From NCBI GenBank assembly GCA_008704415.1, contig VXIS01000132.1:1-64000 (forward strand): a stretch of 64,000 bases of DNA. Direction: 5' to 3'. Of the stretch, positions 10,030 through 21,178 are shown piece after piece. The notes under the pieces were generated by a model, which did no database searches, was not told where the DNA came from, and worked only from the letters and a program-made list of their open reading frames with translations. The position numbers were made by a program, and so were the translations under genes. How positions within the stretch are numbered: the first letter of the stretch is position 1; the number at the start of each line of letters is the position of its first letter. The stretch is from Sphaerosporella brunnea. Its lineage: Eukaryota; Ascomycota; Pezizomycetes; Pezizales; Pyronemataceae.

Positions 10030-13000
10030 GGAGCAGCCGCCGCCGCCCAGCAAACCACTACCGAGCAAGCTTAAGCAGCTAGCTGGCTGCTGGACAACGG
10101 CAAAAGGGTTCAGTGACCACTTTCCTCACCTGCGTCCGAGTAGAAGTAGTAGTGCTTAGCTGTTGGCTAGCTAGTAGGTTGGGAAGTAAGGGATCGCTTA
10201 TAAATAATTCTACAAGGAGCGCAGTTTGAATGTATGGAATCATGGATATTTGGATCCACAATCTACCATCTGGCCATGCGTGTCGTGTGCGGACGAAACA
10301 GGGAAGAACTGACGATCCATACAACGGGGGGGGGGGGGGCTCGTGCACGCTCAAGTGATTTCCAACGCGCGGAGAATACTAGCTTTCTCTTGTCAGTCTG
10401 CAAGTCAATGACCCGCTGCCTCATCATGCAAAGCTCTCGTCCGGGTATTAGAGTTACGGGGCTCTCAAATACTCACAGACTCACCGCTCGAGCCTACGTA
10501 TTGATCGATTGTATGGCCGGGGATCCCGCCGTCTCAGGGAAAAGGCTCAACCCTCGAGCTGTCGGACAGGAGGACGCCCGCTGGGTAGAAAACGCAAAAC
10601 CAACTCTTTCAGGAGATGGTGAGAGCGGTGGCTGGGGGGGCAGTGGTATATAGTGATAGCAGAAAGGCAAGTCGTGGTTGTAGCTGTGGAATCAAGCCCA
10701 ACTCTCAAACCCTTGCCCCTAGCGACCACTCTAAGGCTTACGACCTTATGGCCGCAATCAAAAAACACTTTGTGTGAATTGGACCACTCACTTGCACCGG
10801 TTGGCTTTGGCTGTCCAATTTACAGACGAGTGACAGTGAGTGAATATGTGGTGTTTGACTGTGAAAGTACGGTGAGAGGTAGAATGGAAGACTTCCCGCA
10901 AGCGGTTTAGAAGCGTTGGAAGCATTGAAACCTTATTTTTTTTGGAAAACTGGCGTTCCAGACGAAAAGCCTGCATAGAAGGGTGGGGCGGGGGCTCTAC
11001 TCAGAGCTCCAGACGTCGAAAAATGTGGGTTGCACAAGGTGGTTTTTGGGCCGGCTACTGAGAACGCTGGCTCCGAGTAGCCATAAAAAAAAAACCTCGG
11101 CCGTGACGTCGCCCTCGACGGTGGTGGTGTGAAGGCAACGATCGCTTTACTTTTGAAAATCAACCCCACGGGAATGGGGGGACCCTTTCAGAGCCTTGCG
11201 GGAGGTCTTCAAATGTTCGGTTGTTTTTCGATAGCTGGGTGGAGCGGCGGGGGTTTACCCTCGCCCTCCTACGGGATGTCACCCGCCACATATCCGTGAC
11301 ACTAGCCGTGGTTTCCTACATTAACTGCCAGGTGTAGTGGACGGGGTAGATATGGTCGTCGGTATTGTATCTAATAACCAGGAGGGAAGATGAAGAAAAT
11401 ATATCACAATCAGACCCGGCCCAATCCTGCTCCCGCCAATTAACCGCAAGCTCTTCGGCCAGATGGTTCCCCAGGACATATATAGGGACTTAGAAAGGTT
11501 GCGCTGGAACGCGGGAGCACTGCCATCTTTTCTTTTCGGCACCATGATCTTTGACAGAGCGAGTGCTTTCCAGTGAAGCAACCAGCACTCCACTGTCAGC
11601 CTTCCACCATCAAGCTTGTCCCGTTTCCTCAGGCTCAGCAATGGTGCTCTTTCCACAGCTATCAGCGCTTCTGTACAACGAGGTGTGTTATCAGCTTGCC
11701 TTGCCTTGCCTTGCCGTTCACCGGTAACAAACTCTACAGGAGGACCCGAACGCTACTTTGCGACCCCGAGCTACAGCTACAAGGTCTTGGACCTCACCCG
11801 AAGTTTCGACTGTTTGAAGCCTCGGGTTCACATATCCAGAGGGAGGTGGGGATTTCTCTCTCTCAACGCCCCTCCCCACAAACCGGGCTAACAACATCCC
11901 GGCAGCAGCACGAAGAGCATACCTCAACGGGGTCGAGCAGCTCATCGGCCTCGGTCCGTCCACAGCCCGAGAAGAGGCGGTGCGTGCTCCGGGGTCACTC
12001 GCCAGCAGAGAGTTTAAAGGGGATTATCCACACTCGATCGCTGCCGGCAGATTGGATGGATTGGTTGCCGCACGACATGCCTTTGCATGGTCCGGGCTCT
12101 CTCTCTCTCTCGAACTTGCATATTGTTTTTTTTTTGCTACTGAGCCATGCTACTTACTTTACTGTATGGGGTTTTGTTTCGTCATGTCGTATTCGAATGT
12201 GGCCAATGATGACATGCTTAACATCCTAAATCACCGTCCCGTGAGGCTTCCTACTGCCAATCTCATCGATCTGGCATGTACTAGTACTAGTACATATATG
12301 CCGACTCCGCGAGTGATTTTTCATGATGCATTCCCCTTCTCCTCATTGCGCCTGAAAGAAACAATCCACACCGGCATCCCCGAGCTCTCTCTTGCTGTCG
12401 GCATCTCGAAGTGCGGAGAACCCTGCTGCTTGCAACGAACGGACGAAACGAAACGGCACGTGAAACCACGGGAGTTACACGGGGCAAGGATGCCGTTGCC
12501 GACCAGCCGGGAAGGAAAGACGGCGCGTGTTGGTTGCGGGTGGTTGGGTTCTCGCTCCGTCATCGTGCAGCACCACCGTCGCGAAGCAGATTTACGGGCA
12601 CGCGGGCTTGCTCGAGCTGTGTGAAGATGGATAGATACCTGCCTGCGAGATCGGCAGATACATGCCTTGCGGCCAGGTGTGCGGGTGCTCGGCGGCCGGC
12701 AGCTCACGGCTGTCCCGGCGTGTCCAAGCTGTGGGGCCAGCGGACGCGCGGGCGGGAGCGAGGCGGGCAGCGGCTGTGCATGCTTGGGGGCGGACGCCGG
12801 ACGGGGATGTTCGTGGCTCCAATCGCAGGCAGCAGAAGCGTCGGGGGTTCCCCTGCCGTGGGCCTGAGCAATGAGCAGCGAGAGTGGCCAGAGTGAATGC
12901 ACCGCAGAATCCAGAATTCGCTTGCTCTCTGGCTGGAAAACACGGAAACGCCCTTCCTGCTCGCCTGCTCCGCTTTTCCCCAGCTCCATCACCGTTCGAC

Positions 13001-13379
13001 GTCGTGGCAGCGGCGGATACAAGTGCACGTTAACTGACAACTGACTATCGTGGTGACTGCATTCCGTTCAACGCGGCCGCTGCGACTTCTTCTTCTCTTC
13101 TTCTTCTCCTTCTTCTCTCTTTAAACAACCCTCACACGACTCCAGCTCGTTCGGAAACTCCCTGGCCGCTTTTGTCAACAGCAACCGTGCCGGCGTCTGT
13201 GAGTTACAGGCCTAGTGGGAGGAACTACCTGACGTGGACCCTCGTTCTTCTTCTTCTTATTTATTTAACAAACGACTTGCATCCTCCCCCTTCGCCAAAC
13301 TTCTCAACTCCCATCAAACAGTCCCCCCCCCCCTCTCTTCTCTTATTGCTTAATATCCCAACCCCCCCCCCCCCCGCCC
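10030..13379. other. Long mostly non-coding interval
   Basis: About 3.3 kb. Frames on both strands are short, overlap and look random, apart from a coding-like fragment near 11906-12110 listed separately. It contains G-runs (10325-10339), a GT/CT-rich stretch at 12110-12140 and a strong CT tract at 13088-13125 leading into the acyl-CoA dehydrogenase promoter. Confidence 0.5.
11906..12110 (+). other. Coding-like exon or gene relic
   Basis: A frame of about 65 codons, beginning ARRAYLNGVEQL and including REEAVRAPGSLASREFKGDY, has the composition of a real protein, unlike its surroundings. Upstream, 11847-11906 resembles a 60-nt intron (GTGGGG start, GGGCTAAC branch site, CCGGCAG end). However, the exon before it is open only in frames that do not join cleanly. 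Downstream the frame stays open but turns low-quality. I read it as part of an unrecognised or decayed gene. Confidence 0.35.
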
Positions 13380-15733
13380 ATGTCTTACAGAAGCACTTCC
13401 CCGCCGCCGCCTTCCAGCACTGGTGACAGCTACTATCCGCCTTCATCACTTCCTCCCCCGTATCCCCAGCCGTCGCCCTCCTCGCAAGCCCCTCATCACC
13501 ACGACTCCGCCGTCGACCTCCTCCACCACCAGCACCACGAATCCGGTGAACTGCGCCGCCGCCACTCTCCGGCCGACCGTCGCCATCACCGTGGTTCCAG
13601 CGACGGCCATGACCATCACTCTTCCGCCGAGAGAGGCTTCTTCCAGGAGCCGCCGAAGCTAGGAAACCAATTCCTGGTCGACGATGCTTTCCAGCGGATT
13701 CTCTCTCGTGAGTCCAGCAATGCGATCCCTCTTCTCCGCGTCAATGCGCAGGCTAACCGGTAGTTCCCCCTAGTGTATCTCCCGACCGAGGCGATCCGAC
13801 CCCTGTTCCACGATCTCTCCCTGCTCGGTGAGAAAGTTCTGAGCTCGCAAGTTTTGCGCTGGGTCGAAGACGCCGAGAGGCATCCCCCTGAGCTCGAAAC
13901 CCACGATGCCTTCGCGCGACGCGGCGACTCGCTGCGCACTTCGGAGGGATGGAGGAAACTGCAGGAATTGGGTGCGCAGGAGGGCTGCGTGGCCGAAGGG
14001 TACGAGGCGGGATTGGGACGGATGGGACAGTTTGCACGGTACATATCTACGCCTCGAAAGGTACTCTCCGTGCGACGCTCCGACTGACAGTATCTGCAGG
14101 TACTACCTTTTCTGTCCTTCGTCCGCTCTTGTGACCTGCCCCTTTGCCATGACCGATGGCGCCGCGCGTTTGCTTTCCCGCCACCTCGCGCCTTCGCGCC
14201 CACAGTCGCAGCCCCAGTCGCTGACTACACCCGACTATGTGGCCCCAGCCTTCAGTGACCGCGAGCTGGAAGCGGAATCGGCACGACGCGTTTTCAAACG
14301 TGCCTACAACCGGCTCGTCTCTAGATTTCCCTCGGTTCGCTGGACCAGCGGTCAATGGATGACCGAGCGTACTGGAGGCTCTGATGTATCGCGGTCGGAA
14401 ACCACAGCCACATATGTGCCGATCGTGGGCCCACCTTCCGACAAGCCGGAGGGTGAATTAGGGCCCTGGATGATCAACGGCTACAAATTCTTCTCTTCCG
14501 CAACCGATGCGGACATGACGATTCTCCTTGCACGCACATCGGGCAGCAAGGGTCTGTCCGCGTTTTACGCGCCCATGCGTCTGCCCAACGGCGAAAGCAA
14601 CGGCGTTAGAATTGTTCGCCTGAAGAAGAAACTCGGAACACGCGCTGTTCCTACAGCCGAGCTGGAATTGACGGGAATGCGCGCCTGGTTGATTGGAAAG
14701 GAGGGTAACGGAATCCACGAGATTTCAACCATTCTCAACATCACCCGTGTTCACAATGCCGTGAGTGCGGTGAGCTTTATGCGACGTGCTTTGACCGTAG
14801 CAAAGGTTGGACCTCTCCCCATATTCAACCACGTGATCCCAAATGCTGACTCCTCAGGCATACTCTCGCGTTCGCGTGGTCTCTCGCGGCCGGCCTCTGC
14901 ACAGAGCCCCGCTCCATATCCGGACGCTCGCCCAAATGGAGCTCTTGACCCGTGCATCGACGCATCTTGCCTTCTTGACCGTCCATCTCCTCGCCCTCGC
15001 CGAAAACCCCACTTCTACTCCCCCCTCCTCCGTAATTATCCCTCCAGGCTCGGCGCCTCGACTTCTCCGCCTCCTCACGCCGCTCACAAAGGCGGTCACC
15101 GCTAAGTGGTCCCTTTCCGTCATCTCGGAGAGCGTCGAGGCGCTCGGAGGAATCGGATACCTTGAGAACGAGGAGCCGCTGAACCTGGCGCGCCTCTTGC
15201 GGGATGCCCAGGTGTTGTCGATCTGGGAGGGCACCACCAACGTGCTCATCACGGACATGGTCTCGGCCATCAAGCGCACCGCGCCCAATGGCGGCGAGGA
15301 GCGGACGTACTCGGTGCTTGGCGAGTTCCTGCGCGAGAACCTGGGCGAGCGCACCGGCGGCTTCGAAGGCGACGCCGGCGACGTCCTCGAGCGCTGTAAA
15401 GTCGCCATCTGGGCCGAGTGGGAAGTTATGGAGCGGGCGTTTGACGGCGGCAGTATGGAAGAGCTCACCGCTGCGGGGAGAAGAGTCATGTGGCGCCTTG
15501 CCTGGATCTTGGTCGCTACCATGCTGCTTGTCGACGCCCGGCAGGACGGGGAGGGCGCGGCGGTGGAGGCCGTTCGGAGATGGGTCGTTGATCGTCAGGG
15601 CCTGGCCCAGGGGCGGATCGAGCGCACGCCCCGTGGCGGACGCCAGAGCGAGATGGAGTGGGATACGCTAATTGTGTTTGGGAATGAGAATGAGAGCAAG
15701 AACAAGGGGATGCATGGTGGCCATATGCTTTAG
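13380..15733 (+). CDS. AidB-like acyl-CoA dehydrogenase
   Basis: FAD-dependent acyl-CoA dehydrogenase of the AidB-like branch. The reaction is inferred from the family; the substrate is unknown. Exons 13380-13707, 13774-14038, 14100-14805 and 14858-15733 (introns of 66, 61 and 52 nt, all GT-AG, frame kept) give 724 aa. Residues 1 to about 95 are a Pro/His/Ser-rich extension. The core starts at FFQEPPKLGNQFL, a typical AidB-like entry. TERTGGSDVS near residue 286 is the flavin-binding loop. EALGGIGYLE and IWEGTTNV (about 557) are conserved acyl-CoA dehydrogenase motifs. No mitochondrial or peroxisomal signal is obvious. The stop codon at 15731-15733 overlaps the target-site duplication of an hAT transposon, so the native 3'UTR is cut 6 nt past the stop and the transcript must end in or beyond the element. 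Confidence 0.9.
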
Positions 15734-15739
15734 TAGAAG

Positions 15740-15760
15740 TAGTGTTGCGCACGAGCGGAG
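15740..15760 (+). repeat. hAT left terminal inverted repeat
   Basis: 21 bp, identical to the reverse complement of 18767-18787. Flanked outward by the TSD AGTAGAAG. Confidence 0.95.
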
Positions 15761-15957
15761 TCGAGTCGAGCTCAGGGGTAGGCTCGCGCTCGCTCGTACA
15801 ATTTTGATGCTCGAGCTCGCGAGTCGAGCCGGCGAAGCATGAGCTCGAGCTAAAGCTCGAGCCCGCCATATAAAATCACATTTTGACGCACCCGGGAGCT
15901 GTTGCAGTACAATGTAAATTATCTATGAGAGTATAAACTGCGCAGATCATTCACAGA

Positions 15958-18336
15958 TCAATCAGATAAGTCTGAGAGACCTGAAGAGGAGTTCAGCGAA
16001 GCTTCAACGTCCGATTCAACACCCTCCGCTGCATCATGGTCACTGTGAGCGGCGAGTATGGTTTCCCCAGTCGGTAGCGATTCGCTCTCCACCTCCTCAT
16101 AGCCCCATTTTTCCCAGGGTTTGACATCCGTCTGTTTCAACCAATGCTTGAGCAGTAGAAGAACACTACTCGATTCCTCAAGAAGACGGTTTCGCTTTTT
16201 AGTGATTATGTCACCAGCCACTGAGAAGAGTTGCTCACAGGGTACGCTGGAGGCACAGATTGCAAGGTAATCTCGTGCCATTCTTGCAAGGGTCGGGAAT
16301 CGGTCCTCGTTAAGCTTCCACCAGTGAAGCGGGTCGGTCTTTAAGTCCACCGGTGGTTCGCACAAATAACGAGTAGTCTCTGACACCTCCATGGTCCCTG
16401 AAGCGTTGTTTGTAGCCTGGACTCGCCGTCCAATATTGCCAAACATTGCAGCAAGATCTTCATCTACCAGAACGCTTCGGATATGATGGTTGATTGTTTC
16501 CACTGAGCCACGGCTATAGTTGTCCTCCAAGATAGACTCCAAACGTGCACGAGTAACCCCAACTGATGCAGATGACCACCCCATAGCTGTAAATCCTTGA
16601 ATCTTAAAACGTGGATCCAACATGATTGCAATCTTTTGACTGCTAAAGTTATTGGTATCTTCCATATATTTCCGTAAGTGCCATAGGCCGGCACTGGCAG
16701 CAGCGATGAGTGGCGAGTCCGGCATTCGTTGTATTTGATTGTCCTTAAACTTTTCCACATTGTCGATGAGAACTGCAAAATACGGCAGCTGTAACGATAT
16801 TGTCGCATACGAGCTTCCGCTAACACTTTCTGTGGCTGTGACAAAAGGCTTGAGAAGGTCGCGTAGCTGTTCAAGGACTAACCACTCCTCTGAAACAAGA
16901 CGAAAAGTACGTAATCGTTTTTCGTTACTGCACAACTGCTTAAGAGCTGGCTTAAGTGTAAGTGCACGGCTGATCAGAGCATGCGTTGAGTTCCATCGTG
17001 TCTTTATGTCCTTATTGGGACGGAGAAAAACAATCTTCTTGACGTTGCATTGAGCTTCAAGGGCTTCCAACAGTAGGTTTGATGAACGTATCTTTGCAAA
17101 CACCTGCCGCATCATTGTGAGAATCTCAGAAGGTGTACGACTTATGGAGCTTTGTGTGCGAGCAGCATTGTGGCTACGGGAACCTGTAGCACTAGCCAGC
17201 AAATCGAGATCATCATCAGGAATGCCATCTTCTGGAGCTTCTGCATGGAGGTTGCAAAGAATTGCTTGTGCAGCAAGGTTGATGACGTGTGCCATACAGC
17301 GAACCTGTGTGTTGGACCGTTTGATTTCCGGTTGAAGCTTTTCCAAGCACTTAAAGAACTTATCGTTCACAGAGGCATTGTCAGCTGTTATAGCACGTAT
17401 ATTGGCAGAAATTTTCCACTCCTTCATGACATTTTGCATAACAGTGGCAATGTTCTCAGCTGTATGTGAGCCACGCAGGCGTTTAAACGCTAGTGCCTCA
17501 TTGCGTACCTCCCAGTTATTGTCTATCCAATGACCGGTAACTCCCAGATAGGGAATCTGATTGCCAGAGGTCCAAGCATCCATTGTAAGGCTTACATATC
17601 CTTTATTTTGTCCTTCCGAACCCACGTGGGTTTGAATCTCTTCAAGCAGCTTTTCCTGGTACTTGTTTTTGATTTCGATTGTATCCCGGCGCACCGAGTC
17701 TCGACCAATAAGAGGAGCATTTCCATTAAGATAGGAAATAAGCCGGTGAAACGATGGATATTCCACGATTCGAAAAGCTGAACTGGATTCTACAACAAAT
17801 TCTGCTAGTAGCTGCCGATACTTGCTCGCGGAAAACCTCTCTCCGGCTTGCCTGCCGAGGCCTGCTTGGGTAGCGTTTGTCCAAGGTGTACTGGTACGGG
17901 CTGTAGAGCCTCCACCAGTATTTCCAGCGAGTCGGTTGCAGAGTTCCTCGATCATCTTCTTTTCAGAGGCTTCGTTGCAAGGAATTTTGCGGTGTTTCAT
18001 CTCGATGTGTCGCTTAAAACCAGTGGTGGTTGTATAGCTGGAGCGATATGGACCCCACGTCTTCTGGCAATGACAGCAGCGAACCAGTTCCATCGGCCTT
18101 TTATTATCTGCGCTGGTTCCCGCCTTCTTTTTGCGTCGCTTAGGCGATGGCTGTTGTTCAGTATCCGCCTCCGTTCCGAGGTCTGCATCCAATTCTGGGA
18201 GCTGACTGCGAGCGGTCCCAGCAATCTCCTCACGGAATATTATCCTGCGGGCATAGAGAAAGGCAGTATATGGTGAAGTTGCCTGTCCACTAAGCGTTCG
18301 CACCCCAGCGGCAGCATGAAATGTATCTGGAGCCAT
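15958..18336 (-). CDS. hAT-family transposase
   Basis: A single 792-aa ORF without introns, starting at the ATG at 18336. The N-terminus has a basic PKRRKKK signal (65-71) and a BED-type zinc finger (C87-x2-C90 ... H110-x4-H115). The RNase H-like catalytic core shows LTMDAWTS (first Asp) and AITADNASVND (second Asp). The C-terminal hAT dimerisation region contains DPLHWW and LFSVAGDIITKKRNRL. It would catalyse cut-and-paste transposition in the nucleus (family knowledge). Length is normal for a complete hAT enzyme and no premature stop is seen. Confidence 0.95.
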   Translation of the reverse strand: MAPDTFHAAAGVRTLSGQATSPYTAFLYARRIIFREEIAGTARSQLPELDADLGTEADTEQQPSPKRRKKKAGTSADNKRPMELVRCCHCQKTWGPYRSSYTTTTGFKRHIEMKHRKIPCNEASEKKMIEELCNRLAGNTGGGSTARTSTPWTNATQAGLGRQAGERFSASKYRQLLAEFVVESSSAFRIVEYPSFHRLISYLNGNAPLIGRDSVRRDTIEIKNKYQEKLLEEIQTHVGSEGQNKGYVSLTMDAWTSGNQIPYLGVTGHWIDNNWEVRNEALAFKRLRGSHTAENIATVMQNVMKEWKISANIRAITADNASVNDKFFKCLEKLQPEIKRSNTQVRCMAHVINLAAQAILCNLHAEAPEDGIPDDDLDLLASATGSRSHNAARTQSSISRTPSEILTMMRQVFAKIRSSNLLLEALEAQCNVKKIVFLRPNKDIKTRWNSTHALISRALTLKPALKQLCSNEKRLRTFRLVSEEWLVLEQLRDLLKPFVTATESVSGSSYATISLQLPYFAVLIDNVEKFKDNQIQRMPDSPLIAAASAGLWHLRKYMEDTNNFSSQKIAIMLDPRFKIQGFTAMGWSSASVGVTRARLESILEDNYSRGSVETINHHIRSVLVDEDLAAMFGNIGRRVQATNNASGTMEVSETTRYLCEPPVDLKTDPLHWWKLNEDRFPTLARMARDYLAICASSVPCEQLFSVAGDIITKKRNRLLEESSSVLLLLKHWLKQTDVKPWEKWGYEEVESESLPTGETILAAHSDHDAAEGVESDVEASLNSSSGLSDLSD

Positions 18337-18470
18337 TAGAATAAGGTCAACAGCGGTGAGAACAGCTCCTTACCCCAACGTCCACTCAGCTCTCGGTGGA
18401 ATGCTCGGATTGCATCTTCTTCCATACGTGCGCTGAGCGCTGGCTGGTTGGTCTCTGACATTCGTTGAGA

Positions 18471-18612
18471 GTGGTTGTAGGAGGGGTGGGGGGAAGCGGG
18501 GTGGTTGTAGGAGGGGTGGGGGGAAGCGGAGTGGTTGTAGGACGGGAGGAGGTGGGGTGGATGTAGGGGATGCACAGAAGCGAGGAAGCGGGGTGGTTGT
18601 AGGGGGGCGGGA
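18471..18612. repeat. 30-bp G-rich tandem repeat inside the hAT element
   Basis: Two nearly perfect 30-bp units at 18471-18500 and 18501-18530 (GTGGTTGTAGGAGGGG...GAAGCGG), a third partial unit, then degenerate copies to about 18612. It sits upstream of the transposase start, so it may affect promoter or 5'UTR function. Confidence 0.8.
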
Positions 18613-18766
18613 AGTCAACTTGACTGAACCTCGTGCTATCTAGAAAGCTCGAATGACTCGAGTCCGACTTGAGCTCAAAATATTTTCGCTCGAGCGCACT
18701 CGAGCGCAAAAATACATAGACTCGAGCCGGCTCGTGCTCGCGGCTCGAGCTTTTTGCTTGAGCCGG

Positions 18767-18787
18767 CTCCGCTCGTGCGCAACACTA
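18767..18787 (-). repeat. hAT right terminal inverted repeat
   Basis: 21 bp, the exact inverted copy of 15740-15760. Followed by TSD copy 18788-18795. Confidence 0.95.
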
Positions 18788-18795
18788 AGTAGAAG

Positions 18796-19951
18796 CTTCA
18801 ATACCGTATGGTGGTTGTTTTTGACTTTTTTTGGTTGGGTTGTGCATATTAGCGGTTGATGCTTTTCTCTTTTTGATTTAGTTATATGAGCTTTTTGACT
18901 TGCCTTGCCTTAATGTTGTGATGAGAGTTTGAGAAGATGAGTTTTCTAGCTTTTTTTCTTTTGGTTCACGTTCTGCTCTGTAGTTTTTTTTTGCACGTAC
19001 AATCAAGTTTTTGCATGTCGTAGACCAGCGAATGTGGGCAGTACCCCACAGTGCGTCATAAATGTGTGCGTGCGCTTCTTGTGGGTGGGCATATACAAAA
19101 ACTACTGAGTATGTACAGCAATTCCCGCGCATGCAGATAGTTAAGGTCCCATTGGAAGCTGGCCCGGGAATATTGGTATGGCTGGAGACGTAGATACTTG
19201 CTTGCTTGGGCTTGAGAGGAGATGGAGAGGGAGGGGAATTGCTGGGTAGCTTCGTTCGGTCGGAAGCTTTCGATATCGCTGCGGAGGGTACGTGTTGCTT
19301 TGGATTTAGATGTAGTACGTCGTCCGTATCCCCCCGCGTTTAAGAGCAGGCGCCAAACGACACATAGCGTCGGCCGCTGAGAATAGTAGTAACAAGCCCA
19401 GTCGCGATCAACATCCCTTCCCTTCCCATGCCTTACTCTATAGTAGTACTATTCTACAAGTCGCCCCGACATTTCGAAACGAAGCTTGTTTCGTAGCCAC
19501 CCAATCAGAGCCACTATGTCTTCGGTAGGGCGGCTGCGCGGCTAAGCTAGGCGATCCCCAATTGACCAATTGGCCAACGAGAGCTTTGGATGCTCAACCG
19601 CCTTGATTCAAAGGTCTCGGGTATCTTGTGGCTGCCAAAAATACCCATCGACAACATGAGGGAAGTAGATCCAGCTAGGATTGAGGGCGCTGATAAATAT
19701 CCCGCTCTCCCGCCCAGATGAGAGGCTTTTTTTCTCCCATCACACACTCACAACGCATCGGCTTCATACGAGTTTCCTTTCTTCTTTTTTTTCTTCTTTC
19801 TCGTTCCTTCTTCTTTCCTTGTTTCCTTTGTCTGTTGGACTTTTCTTCGTTTGATACGTTCTCTTTCCACGGCAGCAAGCTCCAAGCAAGTCTTGAACCA
19901 TTCCATCCAATCTTTACATTCCCAATCCAACACACACATAACGCCAACACC
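18796..19951. other. Intergenic region, displaced 3'UTR plus promoter
   Basis: The first part is probably the original 3'UTR and terminator of the acyl-CoA dehydrogenase, now moved 3 kb by the transposon. The last 230 bp before 19952 are strongly pyrimidine-rich (19745-19870), typical of a fungal promoter for the following gene. No gene is supported between. Confidence 0.5.
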
Positions 19952-20641
19952 ATGCCTCGTCCCGCCCACGGCGCCCTCGGCCTCGCCTTCCTCAGCACGC
20001 GCGGCCTACAAACCGTCTGCCTCCTCGTGGCGATGTCACTCTCGGCCAACCTGATCTCGCAACTAATCAACGCCAACCTGGCGGCGCCCTCGCCGCTGGT
20101 CGGGATGCTCTCGGTGGTGTGCTTCGCCGTCCTCTACTGCGCGATAACGCTGCTGCTCTACTGGGACCACCAGCTCCCGCTGCTCCCCACCGCCGCGATC
20201 GACACGCTGTTTTTTGTCGCCCTGATGGCCAGCGCCATCGTCGTTGGCCGCCCGCTGAGCTACCTCTCGTGCACCGCGGCTGCTCCTGCGCCGACGGTTG
20301 TGGCGTATACCACCACCACCACCACGGTTGCGGCGGCGGCGGCGGCGGCAACAGTGGCTGCTACCGTCGCCCCCGGCACCACGGCGAAGGTGGTGGGCAG
20401 CGACGGGAACGTGTACACCATCACTGGCCGCCTGCTGCGCGAGAGAGCCGCGTACGCGGCGCCCGTCGACTACGCGCAGTGGGTCAGCGCCGGCGAGCCG
20501 GGGGCGTGCATGCAGGTGAAGGCGGTGTGGGGCTTTGGCATCGCGCTGACGATCATGTTTGTGTTTTCGGCCGCGTTGGTGGGGTTTATTTGGAGGAGCA
20601 TGAGGGGTGGTGGGAGGGCGGCGAAGAGTGAGCCTGCGTAG
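19952..20641 (+). CDS. MARVEL-like four-TM membrane protein
   Basis: Intronless, 229 aa. The ATG at 19952 sits in a good context (CAACACCATG). Four hydrophobic segments lie near residues 9-35, 48-72, 75-95 and 195-218, the layout of fungal MARVEL-domain proteins found at plasma-membrane or vesicle subdomains. The loop between TM3 and TM4 carries a poly-Thr and poly-Ala stretch encoded by ACC and GCG triplet repeats (20310-20355), so loop length is likely to vary between strains. The tail is short and basic. The molecular role is unknown. Confidence 0.8.
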   Translation: MPRPAHGALGLAFLSTRGLQTVCLLVAMSLSANLISQLINANLAAPSPLVGMLSVVCFAVLYCAITLLLYWDHQLPLLPTAAIDTLFFVALMASAIVVGRPLSYLSCTAAAPAPTVVAYTTTTTTVAAAAAAATVAATVAPGTTAKVVGSDGNVYTITGRLLRERAAYAAPVDYAQWVSAGEPGACMQVKAVWGFGIALTIMFVFSAALVGFIWRSMRGGGRAAKSEPA

Positions 20642-21178
20642 TTGGGCGGGGGGGTTGCGTTTTTTGGCTTTTGGTTTTTTTGGTTTTGCGGTTTTGCGGT
20701 TTTGCGGAGGAGATGGCAATGTAATCTGGATATCATCTGGCAAGGACGGATTGTGGACTACAATGTGAACCCCCTTTTTTTTTTGTTCTTTTTGGGCGCT
20801 GAAGAAATGCTGCATCCTCTGTACTGCTTCGGAATTTGGGGAAACAGCAACCCAACCCATTTTGAGAGAATTTGCTCATGAGACACCGGAGGCAGCGAGT
20901 GAGGATACATGATGCCGTAGTTTTTTTTCAACAACACTTTCGAGGTGTGAGATAGGGGCGGCAAGGATCGAAAAACCTGTAAGCCGGCTACGTAGCCTCA
21001 TTCCTCACCGGCTCGTTGATATCATGCGTAAAAGAGGAAGAGAATTATCATTTTCATTATGCTTGTTGCTTATCCTAAACAAGTAGAACCCCCCAAAGGA
21101 ATCAGGCTTACAAAACTCCCACCTAAGGCTTAACCGCAAGGGTGACGTCGACACACGACCCGTCTGCCCCCCCCTTTG
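20642..21178. other. Convergent intergenic region
   Basis: 3' ends of two convergent genes face each other here. GTTTT-rich tracts (20660-20705) and T-runs are visible. No gene supported. Confidence 0.6.

Larger units (their letters stand above)
15740..18787 (-). mobile_element. Intact hAT transposon (3048 bp)
   Basis: A complete element. A perfect 21-bp terminal inverted repeat starts TAGTGTTGCGCACG at both ends. The 8-bp target-site duplication AGTAGAAG lies at 15732-15739 and 18788-18795, and there is one long uninterrupted transposase gene on the minus strand. The subterminal 120 bp at each end are packed with CTCGAG/GAGCTC-type motifs, as expected for transposase binding. Perfect TIRs, a perfect TSD and an open ORF point to recent insertion and possible activity. 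Inserted immediately after the acyl-CoA dehydrogenase stop codon. Confidence 0.95.

Noticed and set aside
11573..12229. Plus-strand frame of 218 codons
   Set aside because: Low-complexity Ser/Pro/His runs and overlap with other open frames; no splice logic or family motifs. Only a different frame at 11906-12110 looked protein-like.
12321..13040. Minus-strand frame of 239 codons
   Set aside because: Arg/Pro/Ser-rich composition from GC-rich DNA, no domain, and overlapping long frames on the opposite strand.
20063..20860. Long minus-strand frame opposite the MARVEL gene
   Set aside because: Arg/His/Gly-rich shadow of a GC-rich coding strand; the sense product has four clear TM segments.
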